Origin: Amphibacillus sediminis NBRC 103570
GTDB lineage: Bacteria > Bacillota > Bacilli > Bacillales > Amphibacillaceae
Assembly (NCBI RefSeq): GCF_001552275.1
Contig: NZ_BCQW01000015.1
Span: 1-64,000, forward strand
DNA length: 64,000 nt
Direction of reading: 5' to 3'
The position numbers were made by a program, and so were the translations under genes. This document shows, in pieces, positions 54,941-63,408 of this stretch. The notes beneath the pieces are model-generated. The model saw nothing but the letters and a program-made list of their open reading frames with translations, was not told the DNA's origin and searched no databases. Position 1 is the first letter of the stretch. Each line of letters starts with the position of its first letter.

Positions 54941-54972
54941 CAAAAAGAGCATTCTTGTTATTCAAGAATACC
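54941..54972 (-). terminator. Terminator between the late activator and the lysis genes
   Basis: GTATTCTTG / CAAGAATGC stem followed on the minus strand by CTCTTTTT. The lysis genes therefore need a promoter of their own in 54730-54940 or passage through this site. Confidence 0.7.
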
Positions 54973-55401
54973 CCTATAAAACATAGATCATGCTTAACCT
55001 TAACTGACACTCTTATCCGTCATTGGATGCGGTTTCATTACAGTAATACAGTTAACTTAAACTCTGTATTCAGAAAACCGAATGAGATGTAGGCAGATCC
55101 AGACAAAATCAAATTGATCTACTAGTTATGCTACCAGTAGCGGGAATTAAGCCAATAATGAGTTGTAGTCCGCTCTAAAGCTGACAGTGAAATACGAGCA
55201 TTAGGTTAGACGTATAAGTCCAACATATTAAGTTTCAATTTTCACCGTAGAGACTAATCGCTAACAAGTAGTTACCCCGGGGTTTTTAAGAATCTCGCAT
55301 CCCCACATTTCTTTAGATTAAGTGGAGTGATTCAACTTATTTTTCTACACTATCATAATAGCACCGTTTGAAGAGGAAAAAGTGACATGAAAGTGACACA
55401 G
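54973..55401. other. Non-coding gap inside the lysis module
   Basis: About 430 bases with no open frame that resembles a protein. It probably contains the scar of the deleted phage genes and possibly the late promoter. Nothing else is recognisable. Confidence 0.4.
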
Positions 55402-55833
55402 CTAGCGCCAGCCCAGTACCTCAATGGTTATTTTTACAATCTCGTCACGCCAGCGCATAGCTTGCCGTTTGCTAATATAACATTGATCAGCGATGCCATC
55501 CCATGTCAGCTTACGATTTGACCAATAACGTATTTGAACAAAAGCTTGATACTCCTTAGATAATTGTTGGTATACAGTGTCAATCGCCCGAACAATATCT
55601 TTTAAATAGTTGAGCTGTTTATGCTTAGATAATCGGATCACCGTTGATTGGGTAGGATCGCGAATGATGTTAGCTTGTCCACCGCCAATATTCTCATCTC
55701 TGTCCCAAACTTCCTGATATGGATTAAACACATCTTCTTCTAATCGTTTAATTTCTTTTAAAGTATGATGATAATTCATCCATTCTGCTTCTACTTTTTT
55801 AAACGTTTGTTTCGTAATTTTTAGATCGTACAT
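55402..55833 (-). CDS. ArpU/Xpf-like phage late transcription activator
   Basis: A 143-aa protein resembling the ArpU/RinA/Xpf group of sigma-region-4-like phage regulators. It has a helical N terminus (KKVEAEWMNYHHTLKEIKRLEED), an internal FVQIRYWSNRKLTWDGIADQ segment and a C-terminal helix-turn-helix (CYISKRQAMRWRDEIVKI). In PBSX, Xpf switches on the late and lysis operon and is itself held off by the Xre repressor. The gene here is divergent from the repressor and its promoter is covered by a repressor-type operator. AAAAGGAGTTGTTATAG precedes the ATG. Confidence 0.82.
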   Translation of the reverse strand: MYDLKITKQTFKKVEAEWMNYHHTLKEIKRLEEDVFNPYQEVWDRDENIGGGQANIIRDPTQSTVIRLSKHKQLNYLKDIVRAIDTVYQQLSKEYQAFVQIRYWSNRKLTWDGIADQCYISKRQAMRWRDEIVKITIEVLGWR

Positions 55834-55893
55834 CTATAACAACTCCTTTTATTAAATCGTGATACTTACTTCTCTTAGTAAACACCACGGAAC

Positions 55894-55908
55894 TACCTTT
55901 ATAAGGTA
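55894..55908. promoter_or_regulatory. Repressor operator O1
   Basis: TACCTTTATAAGGTA, a 6-3-6 palindrome in the leader of the late activator gene. It shares its half-sites with O2 and O3. Confidence 0.75.
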
Positions 55909-55979
55909 CTGAATGAGATATGAATGCTAAAATCAATAACTTCATTCCTCCTCATGAAAATATTTGGATTATATATGTT

Positions 55980-56008
55980 AATATAGTACCTTAAAAAGGT
56001 ATTGTCAA
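55980..56008 (-). promoter_or_regulatory. Promoter of the late activator with operator O2 in its spacer
   Basis: Minus strand TTGACA (56003-56008), exactly 17 bases, TATATT (55980-55985). The perfect palindrome TACCTTTTTAAGGTA (55987-56001) lies between the two boxes, so bound repressor would block RNA polymerase directly. Confidence 0.88.
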
Positions 56009-56026
56009 GCTCTTCTTGTTATGCAA

Positions 56027-56041
56027 TACTGATTCAAGGTA
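56027..56041. promoter_or_regulatory. Weak fourth operator
   Basis: TACTGATTCAAGGTA keeps one good half-site, AAGGTA; the other half is poor. Confidence 0.35.
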
Positions 56042-56059
56042 TAAAACACTTTACTTCAA

Positions 56060-56081
56060 TAACTTTTAAAGGTACTATAAT
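56060..56081 (+). promoter_or_regulatory. Repressor promoter -10 with operator O3
   Basis: TATAAT (56076-56081) lies 21 bases before the repressor start. TAACTTTTAAAGGTA (56060-56074) is an operator with one mismatch and adjoins the -10 box, which fits self-control of the repressor. The -35 box is weak. Confidence 0.7.
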
Positions 56082-56102
56082 GATTAAGAAAGGAGCTTAA
56101 TG

Positions 56103-56726
56103 ATGGATAGTTTAAAGCAAACATTAGCACGCAATTTAAAATACCAGCTCAATAAAAAAGGACGTACCCAAACGATGATGGCCCGGGATTTAAATATACC
56201 AGAAATGACGGTTTCTAATTGGGTTCAAGGTAAAACCTACCCAAGACCTGAAAAGCTACAATTACTAGCACAATATTTTGCTATTCCAATTAGTGAATTA
56301 ACGGATCAACTACCAAGTAATGTAGCTTCAATTAGCGCCCAAACCGTTGCGATCCCCATTCTCGGTACAATTTCCTGTGGTGATCCGATTACGGCCGAAG
56401 AAAATATTAAGGGCTATTATTACGAATCACAAGACACTTTGCCTAGTGGTCATTTAATTTGTTTAGAAGCATCAGGTGAATCCATGTATCCGACTATCCC
56501 TGATGGTTCAATCGTTGTTATTCGAGAACAACCTGAGGTTGAAAGTGGTGAAATTGCAGCTGTCTTAGTTAACGGTGAAACTGAAGCAACATTAAAGCGT
56601 GTTAAAAAACAAGGTGATACTTTAATTCTAGTTCCTGACAACCCAAGTTATGATCCCATTGTGGTGAATGAAAAGAATCCGGCTAAAATTATCGGTAAAG
56701 CGATTAAGTACACGATGCAACTGTAA
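56103..56726 (+). CDS. Prophage repressor, HTH plus S24 peptidase (LexA/CI-like)
   Basis: About 207 aa. An N-terminal XRE helix-turn-helix (residues 10-65; MMARDLNIPEMTVSNWVQGKTYPRP) is joined to a C-terminal S24 domain with the catalytic Ser in GESMYPT and Lys in ATLKRVKK. ISCGDP near residue 92 is a plausible self-cleavage site. Such repressors are cleaved when RecA is activated by DNA damage. ATG 56103 is seven bases after AGGAG. It sits head to head with the ArpU/Xpf-like gene, with operators between. Confidence 0.92.
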   Translation: MDSLKQTLARNLKYQLNKKGRTQTMMARDLNIPEMTVSNWVQGKTYPRPEKLQLLAQYFAIPISELTDQLPSNVASISAQTVAIPILGTISCGDPITAEENIKGYYYESQDTLPSGHLICLEASGESMYPTIPDGSIVVIREQPEVESGEIAAVLVNGETEATLKRVKKQGDTLILVPDNPSYDPIVVNEKNPAKIIGKAIKYTMQL

Positions 56727-56731
56727 CATAA

Positions 56732-56773
56732 TTAAGAAGGAATGGATCAGATTGATCCATTCCTTCTTAATTT
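56732..56773. terminator. Bidirectional terminator
   Basis: AATTAAGAAGGAATGGATCA and its perfect complement form a 20-bp stem, with T- and A-rich sides. It separates the convergent repressor and peptidase genes. Confidence 0.9.
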
Positions 56774-58559
56774 AATGATGTTTAGCTAAGAAATCGAGCA
56801 TTAAACGGTATACTTTTATTTCATTTTCTTTCTTCGAGAAACCATGTCCCTCATCATCTAATACGAGATACTCCACGTCCCGCCCCTTTTCCCTTAGCCT
56901 GGCTACAATTTGATCTGATTCCCCCTTGACCACACGCGGGTCTTTCGCTCCTTGGATGACAAGCATTGGCTTTGTCATTTGATCAAGGTAAGTAATAGGT
57001 GAATCTTTGGTAAATCGGACGCGATCTCGGACGGGATCACCTAACCAACGCTCCATAATTGGCTTCCAATGCTCTGGAACAGAACTGACCATAGTAAATA
57101 AGTCAGATGGACCAAAAATATCAATAACAGCTTTAAAATAGTCAGGATGACGCCCATGAAGTAATAAAGCCATATAGCCGCCATAACTGCCGCCAATTAG
57201 AAATAGATGATCTGGATCAGTAATACCCTGATCAAATAACCATTTAATTCCTTCAACATTATCTAACCGAGGACCTTCTCCCCAATCCTGTTCAACCATT
57301 TTGGTAAACGCTGCCCCATAGCCAGTACTGCCGCGGAAATTAGGGGCAAAAATAGTATAACCTCGATTTAAAAATGACTGAAACATGGCTCGAAACATTT
57401 TTCGTTCAGCAGCTTGTGGGCCTCCGTGCGGCCAAAGAATGGTATAACCATTATTTAGATCAGGTTTGGCTTTAAATAATAATGCTTCTATCTGTAAGCC
57501 GTCATATGAGGGATAAGTGACCACCTCTGGTTCAACCATTTGCTCGCGATTTACTCCTAATACTCGATTATTCGTTAACGATTGCCATTGATTAGACTCC
57601 GTTGATTTAAAAATATTTAGTGGAATGGTCGAACTTCGCCCTAGTAAATAAAGATTACCTGACTCAGCAACATGTAATTTTTCAATAACATCTACTGGTG
57701 ACTCTAGCTTGGTTAGCTGTTCTGCTTTGATGTCGTATTGGTAGAGATAATCGGACACGCCTTTTTCTGTCACCAAGTAAAGCCGATGTTTGGCTTTGTT
57801 ATATTTAATATGTTGAACATCTTCATGTTCAATTTTAAGTAATGGCTCGAAAACACCTGTATTTAGATCGAATTGTGCAACATATTTGTACTCCTCTTGA
57901 TAATTAGTAACGAAATAGATTTTCTCTTCTGTCACAAAAACGGGATCAAACACAACATGTATTTGTCTGGGATCAGGGGTTAGGTAGCTAATCTTATCAT
58001 TGTCTTTAACAAAAGCCGTTACATAGGTATTTGCATACATCTGTAAATAAATAAAACGCTGTTCATCTGAAGATACTGTAGCTAACTGGGTCGGTACTTC
58101 CTCACCAACATGAATTAACGTATCGGTTCGATCTTTTAAATTAAATACACGAGTATTGAAAAATGAAGGATTCCCTGCTGACGTATCGTAATAAATCCGT
58201 TCACCGTCTTCGCTTAAGTGAGCGAAATAATACTTATCCTCAGCCTCGCCTGTAATCAAGGGCTCAGGCAAACCTCCAGTTGGTGGAAGTGCATAAATAT
58301 GATAATTTTCATCCCCATCCTGATCATAACTGGTTAACAAAAAACGGTTATTCGGATCAAATTTAATAAAACCAACGGATTGATCATGATGGGCAAACAA
58401 GTAGGGATAGGTATGAGGTAAATCCATTACCCACAAATTAACCTTGTCATTTAAATTCGAACTATATACGATTCGCCTTTCATCCTTACTGACTGTAAAA
58501 TCCGTAATCACGACTGACCGAAAAAATTGTTCTACCTTAGGCTTTGCAAATTCAATCAT
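56772..58559 (-). CDS. S9 family prolyl oligopeptidase-like serine peptidase
   Basis: A 595-aa cytosolic peptidase. Residues 1-340 form a beta-propeller (repeated blades such as DERRIVYSSNLNDKVNLWVMD) and the rest is an alpha/beta hydrolase domain with Ser in GGSYGGYMALLL, Asp in GAKDPRV and His in DEGHGF. It resembles acylaminoacyl peptidases/DPP4-like enzymes that trim short peptides. No signal peptide. TTTTCTCC on the plus strand gives GGAGAAAA before the ATG. Confidence 0.92.
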   Translation of the reverse strand: MIEFAKPKVEQFFRSVVITDFTVSKDERRIVYSSNLNDKVNLWVMDLPHTYPYLFAHHDQSVGFIKFDPNNRFLLTSYDQDGDENYHIYALPPTGGLPEPLITGEAEDKYYFAHLSEDGERIYYDTSAGNPSFFNTRVFNLKDRTDTLIHVGEEVPTQLATVSSDEQRFIYLQMYANTYVTAFVKDNDKISYLTPDPRQIHVVFDPVFVTEEKIYFVTNYQEEYKYVAQFDLNTGVFEPLLKIEHEDVQHIKYNKAKHRLYLVTEKGVSDYLYQYDIKAEQLTKLESPVDVIEKLHVAESGNLYLLGRSSTIPLNIFKSTESNQWQSLTNNRVLGVNREQMVEPEVVTYPSYDGLQIEALLFKAKPDLNNGYTILWPHGGPQAAERKMFRAMFQSFLNRGYTIFAPNFRGSTGYGAAFTKMVEQDWGEGPRLDNVEGIKWLFDQGITDPDHLFLIGGSYGGYMALLLHGRHPDYFKAVIDIFGPSDLFTMVSSVPEHWKPIMERWLGDPVRDRVRFTKDSPITYLDQMTKPMLVIQGAKDPRVVKGESDQIVARLREKGRDVEYLVLDDEGHGFSKKENEIKVYRLMLDFLAKHH

Positions 58560-58980
58560 TTTTCTCCTCCATTTAATTGGTATCTTACTTAACCTTTAAT
58601 AGGTTATCAAAAACCACCAAATGACAAAGCACCCAGCTCGCATAGGCCACGTTACTACTGCAATCTTGGTCTGCTTGTTATTCATCGGGCATTTTCGAAT
58701 GTACCTTTAAAGACTTTCTTATTTATGTTATGCAAAGGTCTAGAAGTACATTTCTTTTATAACGGGACATAACTAAAATTTTAAACAACATATCATGTAT
58801 TTTTCATCAAAAAAAAATCGAGTTACCAGTCTAAGTAGGGGTTTCCTAGGTGAGCAAATCCATTAATCATCAACCTAGAACCTACCCGTGTTCCATTTGT
58901 TCACTCGACTCCTATTAATCAAAGTCATGCCATTATAAAAACTTCCGAATATTCAGATATTCTTTTAAAAAAGAACTCAA
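58560..58980. other. Intergenic region, nothing recognised
   Basis: About 420 bases with no supported gene. The stretch 58820-58890 contains an imperfect CCTAGGTGAG...CAACCTAGAACC repeat, too weak to name. Confidence 0.35.
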
Positions 58981-59172
58981 ATCAAATATGTCCTGGCATA
59001 TTTGTGCCTAGATTTTATCGAGCGTTACTCGATAAATTTCAGCTAAAAATCTGTGGCATCCGTCGAAGGCTTGGTTTAGTTAGCCAGGGTTGAGCTTCCA
59101 CCGAATGATAGACACATAGGGATTTAGCACACCACTTATTGAAGTGGGGTGACCTCTGTTGAATGAAGTTAA
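58981..59172 (+). repeat. Family A repeat, copy 8
   Basis: ATCAAATATGTCCTGGCATA to CTCTGTTGAATGAAGTTAAAA, with TTTATCGAGCGTTACTCGATAAA. Near full length. Confidence 0.85.
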
Positions 59173-59197
59173 AAAGTCCACCTTCACTAAGTCATTA

Positions 59198-60181
59198 CTA
59201 GCTTAATAAAATAATTCGGACCATTTGACCAATCCCTAGACCAAGAATCATGCTGATCATCGAACCGATTAAATAATATTCAGCAAAATTTTTGTTATCA
59301 AACTGTTTAAAGCGTGTTAATGTTTTTAGTGCGGTTAAAACGGTTAACACATGATACGCTTCAGGTATAATCAACAGCACAATTAACACCCGCTCTAACA
59401 TCCCGATGTACTTTCCAGCATTATTTCGATCTAATTCATTAAATAATTGATATTGAATTTTCAAGCTACTTTTTAATTGCTGTTGATTGATAGACTCCCA
59501 TGATTTCTCAAACATAACATTATGTTTCAAACCTTTCATTTGAGCTTCAATACCAGCTAATTCATTGTTTTCATGATCTAACGTAGCTGCTTGTTCTGCT
59601 TCCGGCTGATTGGAATTTGGTTTAATATCTTGAAGGATGTAAACAATCAATTGACTTGAGCCAAAGGTTAATAGGATCAGCATAATCCCGAGTAATAGGA
59701 GTTTATCTATACTTGTAAGGCTAAGTTCAAGGTTTATAAGCGTGATCACTCTGTTCCAAAGATAAATGGGGGAACCAACTTGATTTAGGAGCCAAAGAAC
59801 AAAATAAATTGAACAAACGTAAACAAGCTGTACAACACTAGCATAAATAGCCTTTCTCCCAAGAAGAGCAACAAAGCTTTTGTACCAATGATTATCAAGC
59901 TGGCAAAAATTAAGAATGGTTTCTGAGTAGTAACTGTTTAGTAAAGTCAACAGGTAATGAAGTAAACTGATGAGTAGTAGGGCGAGTAAAGTCAGCTTAT
60001 TTACTAAACCGATTAATGTAACAAGGAGTAGAGCTAGTAAAAAGAAGTGAATAACAGGTAAAAGAACAATTGAACCGTTTAATTTGACCTGAGTTTTATT
60101 GAACGTAATCATGGTGGCTAGCGGAGTTATGTATTGACAAAAAAAGTAGCTAAATAAAATCACCAATAACAGCTGCATCAT
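59198..60181 (-). CDS. DUF3307-type membrane protein paired with SatD
   Basis: A 327-aa membrane protein. The first 185 residues hold about six helices (MMQLLLVILFSYFFCQY, LLLVTLIGL, LLALLLISLLHYLLTLL and others). A cytosolic stretch (residues 190-255, QPEAEQAATLDHENNELAGIE) follows, then two more helices. The first helix and the histidine-containing second block fit DUF3307. It overlaps the SatD gene by four bases, so they are made together. Function unknown. Confidence 0.7.
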   Translation of the reverse strand: MMQLLLVILFSYFFCQYITPLATMITFNKTQVKLNGSIVLLPVIHFFLLALLLVTLIGLVNKLTLLALLLISLLHYLLTLLNSYYSETILNFCQLDNHWYKSFVALLGRKAIYASVVQLVYVCSIYFVLWLLNQVGSPIYLWNRVITLINLELSLTSIDKLLLLGIMLILLTFGSSQLIVYILQDIKPNSNQPEAEQAATLDHENNELAGIEAQMKGLKHNVMFEKSWESINQQQLKSSLKIQYQLFNELDRNNAGKYIGMLERVLIVLLIIPEAYHVLTVLTALKTLTRFKQFDNKNFAEYYLIGSMISMILGLGIGQMVRIILLS

Positions 60182-60882
60182 TCTCCGCTCCTCTTTTGTT
60201 CTAGCTCATAAAGGTGTGTGATGGTTTCAATCATGTGTTGTTCGGCTTCTTTGACCAAGGTATAATCTGCTCGATTTAATAGTTTACTAAAGTTAGCCTC
60301 AGCATGCTTACCCTGATAGCCAAGTTGTTCACCTAGCTCTTTATGAAGGTGATCAGGGTGCTGCTCAAGCAAATAAACGGCTTGGTGCTGCTTATCTGTT
60401 CGTTTGACTATTTTTTCCATAATGAAATATAGCAAATCGTGCATCGCTTGATAAACAGGATCATTATTACCGATGATCAAGTGATACCTGAAATGATCTG
60501 ATACATCGAGACGATGCTTCGTCTTTCGTCCTTTTACCAATTCTAATGCATCAGCTGCGTTCCAGATTGCCTGTCCATTAACCTGATTAGGGTTTTCAAG
60601 CTGATTATTATAAATACTGCCGAACCCTATTCCAACATATAACGCTATATCGAGTTGACTTGCTAGTCTATGGAGTTCTTTAAATGCTCGATATCCAACA
60701 GTAAATGACTTGACGATGCCAAATAGCTCGTCTCCTGCTCTAACCGTGAAAGGTGTTACAATAGCTTGCCGATTAGTCCGATTCAGCGCTGCTACGATTT
60801 GGGCTAGTTCTGTCAGCTTATCTTTAGCTCGTGAGTTGATGACATCTGCTGTTAAACAGACACAGTTTTCTATTAATTCCAC
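60178..60882 (-). CDS. SatD family protein
   Basis: A 234-aa cytosolic protein. It starts with CLTADVINSR (Asp13) and has FTVRAGDELFGIV (Gly50-Asp51-Glu52), followed by a mixed alpha/beta domain. A C-terminal helical part (residues 175-234) has a helix-turn-helix look (LGEQLGYQGKHAEANFSKLL). SatD was named in an acid-tolerance locus of Streptococcus mutans; its activity is not known to me. Asp plus GDE spaced along a palm-like fold recall nucleotidyl cyclases. GGGGGGAGAAGT precedes the GTG start. Confidence 0.8.
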   Translation of the reverse strand: MELIENCVCLTADVINSRAKDKLTELAQIVAALNRTNRQAIVTPFTVRAGDELFGIVKSFTVGYRAFKELHRLASQLDIALYVGIGFGSIYNNQLENPNQVNGQAIWNAADALELVKGRKTKHRLDVSDHFRYHLIIGNNDPVYQAMHDLLYFIMEKIVKRTDKQHQAVYLLEQHPDHLHKELGEQLGYQGKHAEANFSKLLNRADYTLVKEAEQHMIETITHLYELEQKRSGE

Positions 60883-60912
60883 ACTTCTCCCCCCTTTTCC
60901 TGCTTTTACTTT

Positions 60913-61000
60913 ACATTATAACTTAAAAGAATTGCCAAGCAAACCGATACTTACCTTAATAGTCAGTAAGTTTTATAGATTACTTGATTTTAAGGTAAGT
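60913..61000 (-). promoter_or_regulatory. SatD promoter region with inverted repeat
   Basis: Minus strand TATAAT at 60913-60918 with a weak -35 (TTTGCT) 17 bases away. Further upstream ACTTACCTTAA (60949-60959) and TTAAGGTAAGT (60990-61000) are perfect inverted repeats, a possible binding site or hairpin. Confidence 0.45.
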
Positions 61001-61240
61001 GGTGAATGATCGATTGTTTAATGACTAGAAATACAGATAAGATGGCCATGCTACTCAGAATTCAGCTATAGATACCTTCTTTTCCTCAATGAGTTAAGCT
61101 CGCTTATAGTCTGAAATCATATAAAAAAACAGCTCACTTTTGCTACAGTCATATCATCAACTCAATAACGATAGAACAGAATGTAGGTATAAGAGACTGT
61201 TTTAAAAAGAAATGATGAGCAGCGTATCTCATTATCGGGT
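61001..61240. other. Intergenic, nothing recognised
   Basis: AT-rich sequence without a supported gene. Confidence 0.3.
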
Positions 61241-61450
61241 ATGTTGACTGTAAATGGATTAGAAAATGTACTTGAAATCGTTGAAACTAATCCAACACGA
61301 CTTGTCACTTAAGAAATAGCATTAAATTTATTGATGGATCAAATCAAAATGCTGGTATCGCATTTGAATCAATCCCTTGAAATGATTGGTTGTCTACAAA
61401 AAAATACCGCATCAAAATATCTTCTTTCTGTCAATTTTGCTAATGACTGA
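61241..61450 (+). pseudogene. Broken small ORF, possible transposase remnant
   Basis: An ATG frame of 69 codons is interrupted by a TAA at 61310-61312. The pieces read MLTVNGLENVLEIVETNP and IALNLLMDQIKMLVSHLNQ, then ASKYLLSVNF. The helical pattern before a YLLS motif recalls the middle of IS110-type transposases, but the match is too short to be sure. Confidence 0.3.
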
Positions 61451-61640
61451 TAATACGAAATATCACCGATACGCTCAATACTTGAATCTGGCATGAGCCA
61501 AACAGCTTAATGGTGTCCACATCCATATATTAAATCACCTAAATGCATTTGTTTTTCTTTGGATATAGTCATTAATTAAACACCCATGAACAGATCATTT
61601 ATTAAATTTGTATCAATAAAATGCTTTATAACTGAGCTGA

Positions 61641-62393
61641 TTAGTTCATCGTTAAACCACCATCGACAACAATATTTTGCCCTGTGATTCCACTTGCTTC
61701 TTCTGATGATAAGTAAGCGACCATGTTCGCAACATCTTGAGGAGTGGTTACTTTTTTCAATGGTGTTGATTGTGCAATTAGATTGAACACTTCTGGTGTA
61801 GTCACAGCACTCGCATCTGTAGTTTTTAATAAGCCACCCGATACGACATTCGCACTAATACCATATTGACCGAGTTCAGCTGCAATATTACGGGTAAATC
61901 CGACTAATGCTGCTTTTGCTGTCGTATATTCATGGTATGGGACGACTGGATTTTGGTATAAATTCGTTCCAATACTTATTATCGTTCCACCTTTTTGTTC
62001 AATAAATTGAGGCATAACACTTTGAACGATGTTAAAAGCTGCCTTAATCGTTCCATTCAATTGATTTTCATAATCTTCCCAACTAAGCTTTGTAAATGGT
62101 TTCTGTTTATTAGGATCAAATTTAAAATCTACTAATGCATTGTTAATTACAACATCTAGTTGGCCAAAATGGTCTATGGCCTTTTTTATCATTTTATCGA
62201 CTTCTTGTCGGTTTGTGACATCAGCCTGAATTGCACTCGCATTCTCTTCACCAATTTCAGCAACTAGCTGCTCTGCTTTCTCCTTACTTTGATAATAATT
62301 AATAACAACTTGATACCCCTGTTCTGCTAATGTTCTTGCAATCGTTGCTCCTAAACCTCTACTACTTCCTGTAACTAATACTGTTCTCGTCAT
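61641..62393 (-). CDS. Short-chain dehydrogenase/reductase (FabG-like) under a TPP riboswitch
   Basis: About 250 aa, classical SDR: cofactor motif TGSSRGLGA, NNA at residues near 88, catalytic Ser in SIGTN, Tyr and Lys in YHEYTTAKAAL, and the closing GQNIVVDGG. The Arg after the glycine motif suggests NADPH. ATG 62393 follows GGAGGAG. A TPP riboswitch in the leader ties it to thiamine metabolism; I recall a thiamine-regulated reductase called OarX from comparative genomics, but cannot confirm that this is the same family. The reaction is unknown. Confidence 0.85.
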   Translation of the reverse strand: MTRTVLVTGSSRGLGATIARTLAEQGYQVVINYYQSKEKAEQLVAEIGEENASAIQADVTNRQEVDKMIKKAIDHFGQLDVVINNALVDFKFDPNKQKPFTKLSWEDYENQLNGTIKAAFNIVQSVMPQFIEQKGGTIISIGTNLYQNPVVPYHEYTTAKAALVGFTRNIAAELGQYGISANVVSGGLLKTTDASAVTTPEVFNLIAQSTPLKKVTTPQDVANMVAYLSSEEASGITGQNIVVDGGLTMN

Positions 62394-62427
62394 AATGACA
62401 ACTCCTCCATCTATATTATTTTTATAT

Positions 62428-62613
62428 AAAAAAAAACACAACCATCTTAATTTAATAGGAAAGTTGCGTTATATACACAAAGTAATATAAGAAACCATTG
62501 TTCCTTATATATATGTATCAAAAAAGGCACTTTCCTACGCTAGTATCAACTAGTTCAGGTTCAAAGGGTTTGAGCACAAAGCTCATCTCAGTTTTAAAAA
62601 ACACCCCTAGTGA
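62428..62613 (-). promoter_or_regulatory. TPP (thiamine pyrophosphate) riboswitch with terminator
   Basis: The minus strand shows the THI box: CACTAGGGGTG, CTGAGATGAG, AACCCTTTGAACCTGA, then CTAGCGTAGGAAAGTG (aptamer 62527-62613). Downstream ACGCAAC / GTTGTGT (62436-62469) forms a stem followed by nine T residues just before the ribosome site of the reductase gene. This fits transcriptional shut-off by TPP. Confidence 0.93.
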
Positions 62614-62963
62614 GTTATAAATTACAATATAACAACTTAATAGATTTATGTCAAAAAATATGGGTGGTTTAGTCTAGTTACTACTTGCTTCTAAAATTGT
62701 TACATGAATTACCTTAGTTTATATTAAGATATAATTCATATTCTTTGTGTGAACGACCAGCCACCGTTAGGTTGTACCTATCGAATAAATTTTAACTTAG
62801 TCTGATCTTACAGATGAACGACTCGATCATCTAACCGCTAAATCAAAACCTTATTAAAAGAGTTGTACTTTACTCCATTAATCCAAACCATAGCGAAAAA
62901 AGCCCTGAATTTTTAGCAGCGATAGAAGTTATTTAGCTGATTTTTACTATCGTTGTGATTGAT

Positions 62964-63188
62964 TCAAATGGCTTTTTTGGCTTGGTACCTTTTTGCTGGC
63001 CCATATGAGAGGATATGATCAAATTTGAAAGCACGTATTTGCTTACGGTAATAACAATACGCCAGCAGATAATGATCAGTTAACTTGATCACACGAATAA
63101 TTCGCTGTGTTATTCTATTTTTACCATCTAGATAAAAAATCATAATCTTAGCCTGACCTTCCATCGCTTCAATCAAATATCGCTCCAT
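62964..63188 (-). CDS. Small stand-alone WYL-like protein
   Basis: About 74 aa from ATG 63188, with GGGGGAAATGAT before it. The pattern KIMIFYLDGKNRITQRIIRV...YLLAYCYYRKQIRAFKFDHI matches a single WYL domain, the SH3-like ligand-sensing fold normally attached to a DNA-binding domain. No helix-turn-helix is present. It may bind a nucleotide or nucleic acid and act on another protein; the function is unknown. Confidence 0.75.
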   Translation of the reverse strand: MERYLIEAMEGQAKIMIFYLDGKNRITQRIIRVIKLTDHYLLAYCYYRKQIRAFKFDHILSYGPAKRYQAKKAI

Positions 63189-63408
63189 ATCATTTCCCCC
63201 TAACCTCAAATTTGACACGAACATTTGTTCTTATTATATCAAAAAAATAACGCTAAGTCGATACTTGATCAAATCTTTCTCACTTAAAAAAGAATTGATT
63301 TGCACATTGCTAAAAATTATCAATATCTTAATCAAAACTTAATACTCACACTAAATTCTTTTGTTATGTTAATAATAGCCAGAAAAAACATCAAAGAGGA
63401 GTGTACAA

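Noticed and set aside
9856-59172. A local transposase (TnpA or TnpB) for the repeats
   Set aside because: No coding region in the window has the TnpA HUH motif or TnpB RuvC motifs; the elements must be mobilised from outside.
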